A stretch of 64,000 nucleotides of DNA from JAKZRT01 sp965247915 (GCA_965247915.1 OZ252048.1:1426001-1490000), one strand, 5' to 3'. Positions 8,415-17,714 are shown, counted from the first letter of the stretch. Notes: a model not told the origin generated them from the sequence alone. A program made the numbers and translations.

Positions 8415-9444
8415 GGCTCAGTTTACGAACTGTATGCATGGCGTGTGATAGCAGCGGCCAAACAGGCTCGCGGCGAGGTCTGTGGTGTGAGTTTGATGAG
8501 ATGAAACCATTGCAGGTAGTTGTCGAGATATTTTGTTGCGATGCCACGGTAGCGGCGCAGGAAATCCTTCAGTTGGCTGTGGCGGCTGTTGACCGTCTGA
8601 ATATGAAAGGCGCCCCGGGCCCGTTCGCCGGCTGACAGATTGAGGGCTTCGTGGCGAACGCCCATTGCTGTCGCGCAGGGCGGATAGCCGCGGTGACCGT
8701 CGGACACCAGCACGATGTCCCTGTCGACGACCGGGCTGATCGCCTGTTTCAGCGTGTCGGCATTAACCACCGGAAGAACCGTGCTGAATGTCGTGCCATT
8801 ACGGTCGGCAGCCACTAGAACCGGCACCTGTTCGCACGACAGGCCGCGCTTGCCAGCCTTGCCGCCTCTTTTGCGGGGCTTGCGGTCGAGGGTTCTCTGT
8901 CCCTTGTGGCTCTCCAGAACATAGGTTTCATCGACCTCGACGATCCCTTTGAGCTTTTGCGGGGCCTTCTTTGCAGCCTCCAGAAACCGGTGACGCCAAC
9001 GGAATGCCGTGTTGACGGCAAGATTACAGTGATCGGCTGACGCCCGAACCGTTTCTCCCGCAGCCAGGCATCCGCCAAAGGCCAACCATCGGTCTTTGTA
9101 GTGAAGCCCGGACAAGGGCGTGCCGGTAGCGGCGTTGAATGTGCGCCGACAGATCTTGCACTGGTAACGACGCAGGCCCCGTGCCTTGCCCCGTGACACC
9201 GCACCGGGCTTGCCGCAATGCGGACAGTGCCTATCAGCATCCACCGCAAGTTCGACCGCGGCAAGCGAGGAACCCGACCCTGTCCGCCCTGAAAATACCG
9301 CTTCGGCCTCTCTACGCTGTGCAGCGCTGAGGCTGTCTATCCCGGCAAGCCAGCACTGAAATTGTTCATTGTCCATCGACATTCGCTATCTCCCTGAATC
9401 CAAAAAGAACATACCATGAACACATACAGTTCGTAAACTGAGCC
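8415..9444 (-). mobile_element. IS1595-family insertion sequence with perfect 22-bp ends
   Basis: The element is 1030 bp. Its ends are perfect 22-bp inverted repeats beginning GGCTCAGTTTACGAACTG (8415-8436 and the complement at 9423-9444). An 8-bp target duplication ATATTCAA lies at 8407-8414 and 9445-9452, as expected for IS1595. The first base of the start codon of the downstream glycosyltransferase falls within the duplication. Confidence 0.95.
8423..9382 (-). CDS. IS1595-family (ISXO2-like) transposase
   Basis: Protein of 319 residues. An N-terminal zinc ribbon (CPHCGKPG and CKICRRTF) is followed by the ISXO2-like catalytic domain with VDETYVLES, VSDGHRGY and NSRHSQLKDFLRRYRG, the last in the place of the third catalytic residue (DDN type). 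The frame is complete and the ends of the element are perfect, so it is probably recent and active. Confidence 0.93.
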   Translation of the reverse strand: MSMDNEQFQCWLAGIDSLSAAQRREAEAVFSGRTGSGSSLAAVELAVDADRHCPHCGKPGAVSRGKARGLRRYQCKICRRTFNAATGTPLSGLHYKDRWLAFGGCLAAGETVRASADHCNLAVNTAFRWRHRFLEAAKKAPQKLKGIVEVDETYVLESHKGQRTLDRKPRKRGGKAGKRGLSCEQVPVLVAADRNGTTFSTVLPVVNADTLKQAISPVVDRDIVLVSDGHRGYPPCATAMGVRHEALNLSAGERARGAFHIQTVNSRHSQLKDFLRRYRGIATKYLDNYLQWFHLIKLTPQTSPRACLAAAITRHAYSS

Positions 9445-10100
9445 ATATTCAAACCCAAGGGTCGCAGTTGCCGGTGAGTTAACTTAAGAGACGCTAACAG
9501 AGATTGAAAAGGCTAAAATTCTTTGGTTTTCTGAGATTGATCACTGGCTGTCTGACAAGGGCTGATTGCAGATGGGATTTCCCGGCACCTGGATGACCGA
9601 GAGCGAAAGCCTAGTCTATCGCGTTGTCCCCAAATGTGCCTGTTCGACGATTGGACAGATCCTTTACTTTACCGACCACGGCCGGTTTTTCGACGGCGAT
9701 ATCCACGACGCAACGGACGGCCTGCACAAATGGGCGATGGAAGCCAGCCAGGAAAAGATCAGCAGCGTTGTGCGCGGGCACAGGTCCTTTGCGTTCAGCG
9801 CGGTGCGCAATCCCTATGCGCGCATCCTCAGCTCGTTTTTCGACAAAATCTGCGGCATCCAGCGCAACGGAAAGCGCTATCGCGGCAACTTGGTGCCCAT
9901 TCTGATTCAGAAATATGGTATCGAGGTTGGCGGCGCCGATGGGGCCGGGGGCTTCGATCAGATCAAATCGTTCCGCCGGTTCCTGTTGTTCGCGCGCGAC
10001 ACGATCCGGTGGCGCAAACCGATGGAGCCCGACATTCACTGGTCGGCGATGTCGGGGCATCTGTCGACCTTTATCGTCAACGGCGGGCGGTTTGACCGGA

Positions 10101-11369
10101 GAGCACCTCTATAAATTGCATCTGGCGTGAACGCGCTGTAGATTTGCAGGATGATGCGGCGGAGGGATGGCAGTCATGGCACAGATGGGCTTTTTTGATC
10201 TTTCAGATCGTTACGAGAGCCTGGATGCGAAGAAGGACCCGCTGGTCGAGATCAATGCAGTTGTACCGTGGGAAGAGTTCCGCCCGCTTCTGGAGCAGGT
10301 CTGGCGCAAGCCTGAAAGTGAGCGGAAATCACGCGCGGGGCGCAAGCCGATGGACGCGGTACTGATGTTCAAAACCCTGGTTCTGAGCGCGCTTTACAAC
10401 CTTTCGGACGATCAGGTCGAATACCAGATCCGGGACCGGCTTTCGTTTATGCGTTTTCTGGGTCTTGGTCTTGGTGACCGGGTGCCGGACGCAAAGACCG
10501 TGTGGCTGTATCGCGAGGCGCTGGCGCAGGCGGGCAAGGTGGATGATTTGTTCAAACTCTTTGACGGACATCTGGCGCGGCAGGGCTACATTGCACGGGG
10601 CGGCCAGATACTGGACGCGTCCATCGTGCCGGTGCCGCGCAACCACAACACGCGCGCGGAAAACGCGGCGATCAAGGGTGGCGAGGTGCCGGAAGACTGG
10701 GAAAACAAGCCTGCCAAGCGATCACAGAAGGACGTTGATGCACGCTGGACCAAAAAGCACGGCAAAAGCCACTATGGCTACAAGAACCATGTGAATGTCG
10801 ATCGTAAGCACAAACTGATCCGGCGCTATCACGTCACGGGCGCTGCCGTTCACGACAGCCAGGTGGTGGACGAGTTGCTGATGCGCGGCAACACCGCCTC
10901 CAGGGTCTGGGCAGATGCGGCCTACCGGTCGGAAGAAATCGAGGCGAAGCTCAGGGCGAGAGGACTGACAAGCCGCATCCACCGCAAGGGCAAACGGGGC
11001 AGGCCTCTGACCGAACAGGCAATGAAAAGCAACAGGACGAAATCCTCGGTTCGTGTCCGTGTCGAGCATGTGTTCGGCGCGCAGGCGAACGACATGGGTG
11101 GCACGCTGGTGCGAACCATCGGTCTGGCGCGGGCCAGGGCCAGGATCGGGATGAAGAACCTTGCCTACAACATCCGGCGGCTTGGCCAGTTGCACCGCCT
11201 AAACCCATTCCCGGTATGAAAACACGAGGATGCTGTGGCGATCTGCGCCACCAATGCCCGGCGCGGATTAAGGATCGAGACTGACCACCTAAAACCCAGC
11301 GTGCCGATGGCCGATAGAACCGAAATCAGGCATAATATGCCCTCAGAATGTCAATAAATCGAGGTGCCC
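10101..11369 (+). mobile_element. Complete IS5-family insertion sequence
   Basis: Length 1269 bp. The ends GAGCACCTCTATAAATTG and the complement of the right end, GGGCACCTCGATTTATTG, are imperfect inverted repeats. A 4-bp target duplication CGGA lies at 10097-10100 and 11370-11373. Its last 105 bases are identical to the start of the window. Confidence 0.95.
10167..11219 (+). CDS. IS5-family transposase
   Basis: Protein of 350 residues with the IS5 DDE layout: LDASIVPVPRNHN for the first aspartate, VWADAAYRSEE for the second, and RVRVEHVFGAQ for the glutamate with its YREK-like surroundings. The N-terminal part contains the DUF772-type segment (FKTLVLSALYNLSDDQVEYQ). ATG at 10167 has GGAGG too close, so the ATG at 10176 with about 10 bases spacing may be the true start. 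The gene is intact. Confidence 0.93.
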   Translation: MAVMAQMGFFDLSDRYESLDAKKDPLVEINAVVPWEEFRPLLEQVWRKPESERKSRAGRKPMDAVLMFKTLVLSALYNLSDDQVEYQIRDRLSFMRFLGLGLGDRVPDAKTVWLYREALAQAGKVDDLFKLFDGHLARQGYIARGGQILDASIVPVPRNHNTRAENAAIKGGEVPEDWENKPAKRSQKDVDARWTKKHGKSHYGYKNHVNVDRKHKLIRRYHVTGAAVHDSQVVDELLMRGNTASRVWADAAYRSEEIEAKLRARGLTSRIHRKGKRGRPLTEQAMKSNRTKSSVRVRVEHVFGAQANDMGGTLVRTIGLARARARIGMKNLAYNIRRLGQLHRLNPFPV

Positions 11370-11685
11370 CGGATTTTCTGGACCGAGCGTTTCGACGAAG
11401 GGATGCAGACTGTGCTGGACGGGGTTGATGTGCCCGTGCCGGCGGACCTGACTGCGATCCCCCGGTTCAATGAAAGCGTCGGCCACGGACCCAAACGCGC
11501 CCATCCGGTCGAGGATTATTTCGACGACCTCGCGGTGCATCTGGTCCGCGAAATCTACAAGCGCGACTTTGACCTGTTCGGCTATGACGCGGACGACCCG
11601 TCGCGCCGCGCCCCGGTGCGCGAGATTGACTTGGACGAGATTCACGCCAAATTGGGCGATTGATCCCGGCATAGCGGCGCTCGGC

Positions 11686-12120
11686 TCAGCCGCGAACGCC
11701 GATCTCGGACAGGGCGATTTCAAGTTCGGGCGGCAACCGGGCCGCGCCCGGTTTTGCAGGCCCTAAATCGCGCGGCGCGTGGGATGCGGGCAGATAGCGC
11801 CAGCCCTGGAAGGCGCGGCGCGGCGCAGGCTCGGTCCGGATAAGGGTGGGGTCCATGGTGATCCCGCAGCGGCGGATGCCATCCTGGCCGATGACCTCGT
11901 CGAGCGAGCGGATGCGCTGGCGCACCCGGATCACGCCGCGGATCACCCAGTAAAGCGACCCTCCGGCCAAGAGCTCGGCCTCGCGTTTGGGCCACATGCG
12001 GGTGACGTGCCGGTGTGCACCGCCGGGCAGGCCCGAGGCATGGGCGTCGCGCCAGGCGATCAGCGCCTCGACGCTGTCGATGCCGACGCAGAGTTTGATC
12101 AGATTAAGCGGCTCGGCCAC
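11686..12120 (-). CDS. DUF1489 family protein
   Basis: Protein of 144 residues beginning MAEPLNLIKLCVGIDSVEAL and containing HVTRMWPKREAELLAGGSLYWV and the end signature RAFQGWRYL, all typical of DUF1489, a short soluble alphaproteobacterial family of unknown function. It is divergent from nrdJ, an arrangement common in Rhodobacteraceae, with about 150 bases between them. Confidence 0.88.
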   Translation of the reverse strand: MAEPLNLIKLCVGIDSVEALIAWRDAHASGLPGGAHRHVTRMWPKREAELLAGGSLYWVIRGVIRVRQRIRSLDEVIGQDGIRRCGITMDPTLIRTEPAPRRAFQGWRYLPASHAPRDLGPAKPGAARLPPELEIALSEIGVRG

Positions 12121-12271
12121 GACTCACCCCTGTCCCTCTTGTACAGGATATGGGCAATTCGGCGGGTATCAAGGCAACACGTGGTGTCGCTGCTTGTTCA
12201 AGATATTGCAGGGGTCTGAGCGGACAGCTATAGTTGGTAGCCACGCTGCCGCACCGAAACGGACCTAGGTG

Positions 12272-14566
12272 ATGACCCAATTCTCGGCCCCGATCGCTGA
12301 ACAAATCTGGGACATGAAATACCGTCTGAAAGAGGCGGATGGCACCCCTGTGGATGGCACGGTCGAAGACAGCTGGCGGCGCATCGCGCGGGCGCTGGCG
12401 GCCGACGATGACAATCCTGGTGCGCGCGAGGACGAATTTTATCAGGCGCTGGAAGGCTTCAAATTTCTGCCCGCAGGCCGGATCACGGCCGGGGCCGGGA
12501 TCGGTCGCGCGGTGACGATGTTTAATTGCTTTGTCATGGGCACAATCCCTGATTCGATCACCGGCATCTTTGAAAACCTCAGAGAGGCCGCCCTGACCAT
12601 GCAGCAGGGCGGCGGGATCGGGTATGACTTTTCGACCCTTCGCCCCAAAGGCTCAAGCGTCAAAGGCGTGGCCGCTGATGCCAGCGGGCCGCTGTCGTTC
12701 ATGGATGTCTGGGACGCAATGTGCCGCACGATCATGAGCGCGGGCAGCCGTCGCGGCGCGATGATGGCGTGTATGCGCTGCGATCACCCCGACATCGAAG
12801 ATTTTGTCGCGGCAAAGGCCGATCCGGCGCGGCTGCGGATGTTCAACATGTCGGTGCTGGTCACCGACGCTTTCATGGAGGCGGTCAAGGGCGACAGCGC
12901 CTGGGAGTTGATCTTTGACGGGACCGTCTATCGCACAGTCCAGGCCCGCGATCTGTGGTCGAAGATCATGCGCGCCACCTTTGATTATGCTGAACCCGGG
13001 GTGATTTTCGTCGACCGTATCAACGCGATGAACAACCTCAGCTATTGCGAGACCATCGCCGCGACCAACCCCTGCGGGGAACAACCCCTGCCGCCTTACG
13101 GTGCCTGTTTGCTGGGGTCGATCAACCTGGCGCGGCTCGTGCGCGACCCGTTTGAGGCAAGCGCCGGTATTGACACGGACGAGCTTGCCGGTCTGGTCAC
13201 CACCGCCGTGCGGATGATGGATAACGTGGTCGATACCAGCCGCTTTCCGCTTGAAGCCCAGGCGCGCGAAGCAGCGGCCAAGCGCCGGATCGGGCTGGGG
13301 GTGACCGGGCTGGCGGATGCGCTGTTGATGGTCGGCCTGCGGTACGGGTCTCAAAAGGCCGCGAAACAGACCGAGGCCTGGCTGAAAGCGATTTCGCGGG
13401 CGGCTTATCTGGCCTCGGTCGATCTGGCCAAGGAAAAGGGACCGTTTCCGCTTTTCGACCGCGACGCCTATCTGGCCAGCGGGTCGCTGGCGCATATGGA
13501 CGCGGACGTGTGCGCGGCGATTGCTGAACATGGCATCCGCAACGCCCTGCTGACTTCGATTGCGCCCACGGGCACGATCAGTCTTTATGCGGGCAACGTC
13601 AGTTCGGGGATCGAGCCGGTCTTTGCCCATGCCTACAGCCGCAAGGTTTTGCAGAAAGACCGCAGCCGGACCGAGGAAGAAGTCGTCGATTACGCGGTGG
13701 CGATCTACCGCGAGAAATTTGGCGCCGATGCCGAATTGTCCGATCATTTCGTTACTACCCAAACGCTTTCACCGCTTGACCATGTGGCCATGCAGGCGGC
13801 GGTGCAGAAATGGGTGGATTCGAGCATTTCGAAAACCATCAACTGCCCGGCCGACATCGCTTTCGACGATTTCAAGGAGGTCTACATGGCCGCCTGGGAC
13901 CAAGGCTGTAAGGGCTGCACGACCTACCGGCCGAACGCGGTGACAGGCTCGGTGCTAAGCTTGGCCGAGACGGGCTCGACCGAGCCCGGCGAGGCGGTGC
14001 CTGCCGAGCGTCCGGTTATGGCGGGCGATGGCGAGGTCATCTATATCTCCGAACCGCTGGACCGTCCGCCATCGCTTGAAGGCCAGACCTACAAGCTCAG
14101 GTGGCCGGGGTCGGAACACGCGATCTATATCACCATCAACGACATCATTCAGGCCCGGCGGCGGCAGCCGTTCGAGGTCTTCATCAACTCGAAGAACATG
14201 GAGCATTTCGCCTGGACCGTGGCGCTGACGCGGATGATTTCGGCGGTGTTCCGGCGCGGCGGCGATGTGTCGTTCGTGGTCGAGGAGCTGAAAGCCGTCT
14301 TTGATCCGCGCGGCGGGGCCTGGGTGGAAGGCAAATACATTCCGTCGATTCTTGCGGCCATCGGCGGCGTGATCGAACACCATCTGATCGCCATCGGGTT
14401 CATCGCGGGCGAAGGCATGGGGCTGAAATCGGACCCCAGATCCGAAGTGGTGGCCGTGGGCGAGGCACCGCGCGGGCCGTCGTGCCCGAGCTGCGGCCAG
14501 CCCGGGATGCAGATGATCGAGGGCTGCATGACCTGCCCCAGCTGCGGGCATTCGAAGTGCGGGTAG
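12272..14566 (+). CDS. nrdJ: Adenosylcobalamin-dependent ribonucleotide reductase (class II)
   Basis: Protein of about 764 residues. It contains the active-site strand NPCGEQPLPPYGACLLGSIN, the N-terminal cysteine region MFNCFVMG, GGGIGYDFS, and the phosphate loop APTGTISLYAG. Its C-terminal tail ends with two CxxC-type pairs (CPSCGQPG and CPSCGHSKCG) that pass electrons to the active site. It makes deoxyribonucleotides using vitamin B12, without oxygen. Start: GTG at 12269 is directly followed by ATG at 12272 and either may be used. No cobalamin riboswitch is evident in the short upstream region. Confidence 0.93.
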   Translation: MTQFSAPIAEQIWDMKYRLKEADGTPVDGTVEDSWRRIARALAADDDNPGAREDEFYQALEGFKFLPAGRITAGAGIGRAVTMFNCFVMGTIPDSITGIFENLREAALTMQQGGGIGYDFSTLRPKGSSVKGVAADASGPLSFMDVWDAMCRTIMSAGSRRGAMMACMRCDHPDIEDFVAAKADPARLRMFNMSVLVTDAFMEAVKGDSAWELIFDGTVYRTVQARDLWSKIMRATFDYAEPGVIFVDRINAMNNLSYCETIAATNPCGEQPLPPYGACLLGSINLARLVRDPFEASAGIDTDELAGLVTTAVRMMDNVVDTSRFPLEAQAREAAAKRRIGLGVTGLADALLMVGLRYGSQKAAKQTEAWLKAISRAAYLASVDLAKEKGPFPLFDRDAYLASGSLAHMDADVCAAIAEHGIRNALLTSIAPTGTISLYAGNVSSGIEPVFAHAYSRKVLQKDRSRTEEEVVDYAVAIYREKFGADAELSDHFVTTQTLSPLDHVAMQAAVQKWVDSSISKTINCPADIAFDDFKEVYMAAWDQGCKGCTTYRPNAVTGSVLSLAETGSTEPGEAVPAERPVMAGDGEVIYISEPLDRPPSLEGQTYKLRWPGSEHAIYITINDIIQARRRQPFEVFINSKNMEHFAWTVALTRMISAVFRRGGDVSFVVEELKAVFDPRGGAWVEGKYIPSILAAIGGVIEHHLIAIGFIAGEGMGLKSDPRSEVVAVGEAPRGPSCPSCGQPGMQMIEGCMTCPSCGHSKCG

Positions 14567-14693
14567 GGCTCTCACAGTGAGAACCTACGTAACTTTCGGA
14601 AATAAAACGATATATCCAAAATAACTGAGTGTGAGAAACGGCGAAGGGACCGGGCCGGAGTACGCGGCGCTTTTGGCCCCGCCTTAATCATAC

Positions 14694-14891
14694 AACTGTT
14701 ACGACAACGCCGTCGTCGAGACGTTCTTCAAAACGATAAAAGCAGAACTGATCTGGCGTCAGTCATGGCAAAGCCGCAGACAAGCAGAACTGGCCATCTT
14801 TGAATGCATAAACGGCTTTTAAAATCCACGCAGAAAACACTCGGGCTTGGGATGGAAAAGCCCTTTGGCCTAAGAGCGAAAAGCCGCTTAG
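14694..14891 (+). pseudogene. Decayed IS3-family orfB 3' end
   Basis: Reading from 14694 gives CYDNAVVETFFKTIKAEL, the DDE-glutamate region of IS3-family integrase-like transposases, continuing INGF, then TAA at 14820-14822, then NPRRKHSGLGWKSPLA, a second TAA, and ERKAA with a final stop at 14889-14891. The order matches the normal orfB end with two codons changed to stops. Only this last part of the element is recognisable. It fills most of the gap between nrdJ and tag, whose remaining parts (14567-14693, 14892-15017) show no gene. Confidence 0.85.
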
Positions 14892-15017
14892 ATGAGAAAC
14901 CGGAGCGGCAAGAAAGCTGGAATGGTCCACCAGCCACCCTTACCCTTTGGCGCCGGGTTCTGTTTGAATTGGTTTCGGGGCAGTTGAGGCGCCGGGCATG
15001 GCGGAGTACCGTCCGGT

Positions 15018-15650
15018 ATGGCGTCATCAATCGATTATGACCCGGACGGCGTCGCGCGGTGCTGGTGGGCGCTGACCAGCGCGGCGATGACCCCCTACCA
15101 TGACAATGAATGGGGACGCCCGACAGCCGACGACCGCTGGATATTCGAAAAGATATGTCTCGAAGGGTTTCAGTCAGGGCTCAGTTCGCGGACGATCCTT
15201 GAGAAGCGCGAAAATTTTCGGGGCGCATTTGCGAATTTTGACATCGAGACGATCGCACAATTCGGCCGCGCTGACGTCGACCGGCTGGTGCAGAACGCAA
15301 GTATCGTCAGAAACCGGCGAAAAATTGAAAGCACGATCAACAACGCGCGCCGTGCGATCGAGCTAGGACGAGAATTTGGGTCTTTGGCCGCGTTCGTCTG
15401 GAAATTCGCGCCGTCGCAGGAACGCCTGAGTGCGGAAAACCGCGCGGCTTTGGCGGGCCGGACCCGGTGCCCTGAATCTGAGGCTCTGAGCAAAGAGCTG
15501 AAGCGGCGCGGGTTCAGCTTTGTGGGGCCAACGACAATGTATGCGTTCATGCAAGCGTCGGGAATGGTGAATGATCACCTGGCGGGATGCAGCGCGGGCA
15601 CGCAATGCGAAGACCTTCGCGCGCAATTTAGTGTCCCCCGACCAAGGTAA
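15018..15650 (+). CDS. tag: DNA-3-methyladenine glycosylase I
   Basis: Protein of 210 residues, slightly over the family average of about 190. It has the zinc ligands typical of Tag: RCWW near the start, YHDNEWGRP, and the C-terminal NDHLAGC. EKICLEGFQSGLS and FVGPTTMYAFMQASG are also diagnostic. It removes 3-methyladenine from alkylated DNA in base excision repair. It stands alone behind a decayed IS3 remnant, so its native promoter may have been altered. Confidence 0.92.
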   Translation: MASSIDYDPDGVARCWWALTSAAMTPYHDNEWGRPTADDRWIFEKICLEGFQSGLSSRTILEKRENFRGAFANFDIETIAQFGRADVDRLVQNASIVRNRRKIESTINNARRAIELGREFGSLAAFVWKFAPSQERLSAENRAALAGRTRCPESEALSKELKRRGFSFVGPTTMYAFMQASGMVNDHLAGCSAGTQCEDLRAQFSVPRPR

Positions 15651-15764
15651 GACGGCGCAAGTGTAAGTCGGCAACAGCCCGCCTAGGCCATTGCGCCGGC
15701 GCTTCCCAGCGCGAATCTCGCGTGTTAACTTTTCGCCAAGAAGAACAAAGGCGGGTTCAAGACC

Positions 15765-16838
15765 ATGACAGCGGCCTTGCGCGGCACGTTCGTCATATCG
15801 GGCAGCCAGGTTGAGATTGACGGGGTTCCGGCGGCAGCGGTGGAAACCATGATCGTCGGATCGATCTGGCGCTGGCAGGGCGAGGCGATTTGCGTCGACG
15901 CGCCGCGCGATCTTTTGTTGTTGGGACAGCCTTCGGGCGAGATCGGCCTGCGCCGCCGCGCCGCAAGGTCGGTGCGGCGTATGCTGGGGCCGATGGTTGA
16001 GGCCGACGTTCCCGCCATGAGATCGAGCCTTGATGCCGGGGTTGGGCAGAATTTCGTGGTGACCGACGGGCGCACAACATACGTCGGCAGCGTGATCGAC
16101 CTGCCGGGGCGCGACGGCGGGCTTTTGGTCTTTTCCGATAATCTGCCGCCTGCTGATGCTGACCTTTGGGTGGTCGAAAAGGTGCTTTCCGGCTTGGCCC
16201 GGCGACCTGCGGCGCGGCTGCCGCGCGGGATCACCTGCTTTGTTTCGGACACCGCGATCGAGACACCGTTCGGCCCGCGTGCGGTCTAGGACCTGTCCGT
16301 TGGCGATAGGGTTCTGACCCGCGATAACGGACCCCAGCCGGTGCTTTGGGCAGGCCATTGTGACGTGCCGGGCACCCGGCTTGCCGATCATGTGGCCTTG
16401 CGCCCGATCAGACTGTCGGCAGGCGCTTTTGGCCTGGAAAACCCTGGCGATCTGCTGGTGTCGCCCGATCACCGGGTCCTGATCGGCGGGACCGAAGCCG
16501 ATGTGCTGTTTGGTGCCGATGAGGTTCTGGTGGCCGCGCGCGATCTGGTTGACTGGCCCGGCGTGGCGGCCGACCACTCTTTGGGTGATCTGCGCTATCA
16601 TCATCTGATGTTCGAGCAGCATCAGGTGATACTCGCGGGCGGAGTGCCGTGCGAAAGTTTTCACCCGGCCGAGGTTGATCTGGGCGGGCTGCTGGATGCC
16701 GAACGCCTGGCGTTCATCGCAGTCGCGCCGGACATTTATCGCGATGCCGCAGGTTATGGCGCCCCGGCGCGGCGCTGTCTGACCCAGGCCGAGGCGGCGC
16801 TTTTGAACTTTGGCTTCGGGGTCCGGGCGGCTTCGTGA
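15765..16838 (+). pseudogene. Hint (Hedgehog/intein) domain protein gene with an in-frame amber stop
   Basis: ATG at 15765 opens a 174-codon frame ending at TAG (16287-16289) within the start of a Hint domain: FVSDTAIETPFGPRAV, stop, then DLSVGDRVLTRDNGPQPV in the same frame, continuing about 180 codons to 16838. The phrase after the stop is the conserved core of the roseobacterial Hint_2 family (often ETPxGPRxVExLxVGD), so the TAG probably replaces a glutamate codon. These proteins are often tied to secreted or RTX-like proteins; the substrate here is unknown. Translation could restart downstream, but no good start and Shine-Dalgarno pair is evident. Sequencing error remains possible. Confidence 0.75.
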
Positions 16839-16849
16839 CCGCGCACCCG

Positions 16850-16877
16850 TTGACAGCCGTTCCACAGGCCTTATAAG
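16850..16877 (+). promoter_or_regulatory. Probable sigma-70 promoter of rpsD
   Basis: TTGACA (16850-16855) and TATAAG (16872-16877) separated by 16 bases, 12 bases after the end of the Hint gene. A start near 16885 would give a leader of about 180 nucleotides before the rpsD GTG. Confidence 0.65.
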
Positions 16878-16885
16878 GCGCGGGT

Positions 16886-16967
16886 CCCGGTCGGACCGGG
16901 GCAAAACATATTGGTGTTGGCGGCCCCCACAAGGGGATGCCTGTCGGCCCCGGATCTGGTCCGGGGC
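16886..16967 (+). promoter_or_regulatory. rpsD leader with two hairpins followed by GGGGCAAA
   Basis: Hairpin 1 is CCCGGT-CGG-ACCGGG (16886-16900). Hairpin 2 is GCCCCGGA-TCTGG-TCCGGGGC (16947-16967). Each 3' arm runs into GGGGCAAA, so the same motif recurs twice. The position between a strong promoter and a ribosomal protein gene fits an autoregulatory leader bound by S4, but no known class is recognised and the function is inferred. Confidence 0.4.
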
Positions 16968-17063
16968 AAAGGACAACGCCCTTCACTGCTGTCCACGCCC
17001 CGAAAAGCGGAAGTCGGTTTTCGGATCAGGTGGGGAAGCGCTAAAAAATGAAGGAGATCAGCC

Positions 17064-17684
17064 GTGACCAAACGCACGTCTGCCAAGTATAAAATCGACC
17101 GCCGGATGGGTGAAAACATTTGGGGCCGTCCGAAATCCCCGGTCAACCGCCGCGAATACGGCCCCGGCCAGCATGGACAGCGTCGCAAGGGCAAGCTCAG
17201 CGACTTTGGCCTGCAGCTTCGCGCCAAGCAGAAACTCAAGGGCTATTACGGCGATCTGACTGAAAAACAGTTCAAGCGTATCTATGCCGAAGCAGCGCGG
17301 GTGCGCGGTGACACCGGTGAAAACCTGATCGGTCTTCTGGAACGCCGTCTCGATGCGGTGGTCTACCGCGCCAAGTTCGTGCCGACGATCTTTGCGGCGC
17401 GCCAGTTCGTGAACCACGGCCATGTCTCGGTGAACGGGAAGCGGGTGAACATCCCCAGCTACCGGGTCAGCGAAGGCGACGTGATCGCGGTGCGCGACAA
17501 GTCGCGGCAACTGGCGATCGTTCTGGAAGCGGCGGGCCTGCCTGAGCGCGACGTGCCCGATTACATCGACGTGGATCATTCGAAAATGACCGCGACTTTC
17601 ACCCGGACGCCCGGCCTGGGCGACGTGCCCTATGCGGTGGTGATGGAGCCCAACCTGGTCATCGAATACTACGCTCAGAACTGA
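17064..17684 (+). CDS. rpsD: 30S ribosomal protein S4
   Basis: Protein of 206 residues, normal for alphaproteobacterial S4. It begins TKRTSAKYKIDRRMGENIWG, has SPVNRREYGPGQHGQRRKGK, and an S4 RNA-binding domain (LERRLDAVVYRAKF, ARQFVNHGHVSVNGKRVNIP). It nucleates 30S assembly on 16S rRNA. The GTG start at 17064 is preceded by AAGGAGA. It is monocistronic, with its own promoter and a clear terminator at 17715. Confidence 0.97.
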   Translation: MTKRTSAKYKIDRRMGENIWGRPKSPVNRREYGPGQHGQRRKGKLSDFGLQLRAKQKLKGYYGDLTEKQFKRIYAEAARVRGDTGENLIGLLERRLDAVVYRAKFVPTIFAARQFVNHGHVSVNGKRVNIPSYRVSEGDVIAVRDKSRQLAIVLEAAGLPERDVPDYIDVDHSKMTATFTRTPGLGDVPYAVVMEPNLVIEYYAQN

Positions 17685-17714
17685 TTTCGGAAGCCGGAAA
17701 TTGGAAAAGTTTTG

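Larger units (their letters stand above)
9572..11663 (+). pseudogene. Sulfotransferase family 2 gene interrupted by an IS5-family element
   Basis: ATG at 9572 opens a frame with the PAPS-binding motif VPKCACSTIGQ near residue 20 and the 3'-phosphate motif FSAVRNPYARILSSF near residue 75, characteristic of sulfotransferase family 2. It stops at 10112-10114 inside the IS. Removing the IS and one copy of its CGGA duplication joins GGRFDR to IFWTERFDEGM in frame and continues to a stop at 11661-11663, giving 272 residues. The intact protein would transfer sulfate from PAPS to a carbohydrate. It is divergent from the GT14-like gene, so the pair likely built a sulfated surface glycan that is now lost. 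Confidence 0.88.

Noticed and set aside
12121..12271. Cobalamin riboswitch upstream of nrdJ
   Set aside because: The region is too short and lacks the B12-box pattern.
14570..14585. CTCACAGTGAG palindrome after nrdJ as terminator
   Set aside because: Perfect but short stem with a one-base loop and no T run.
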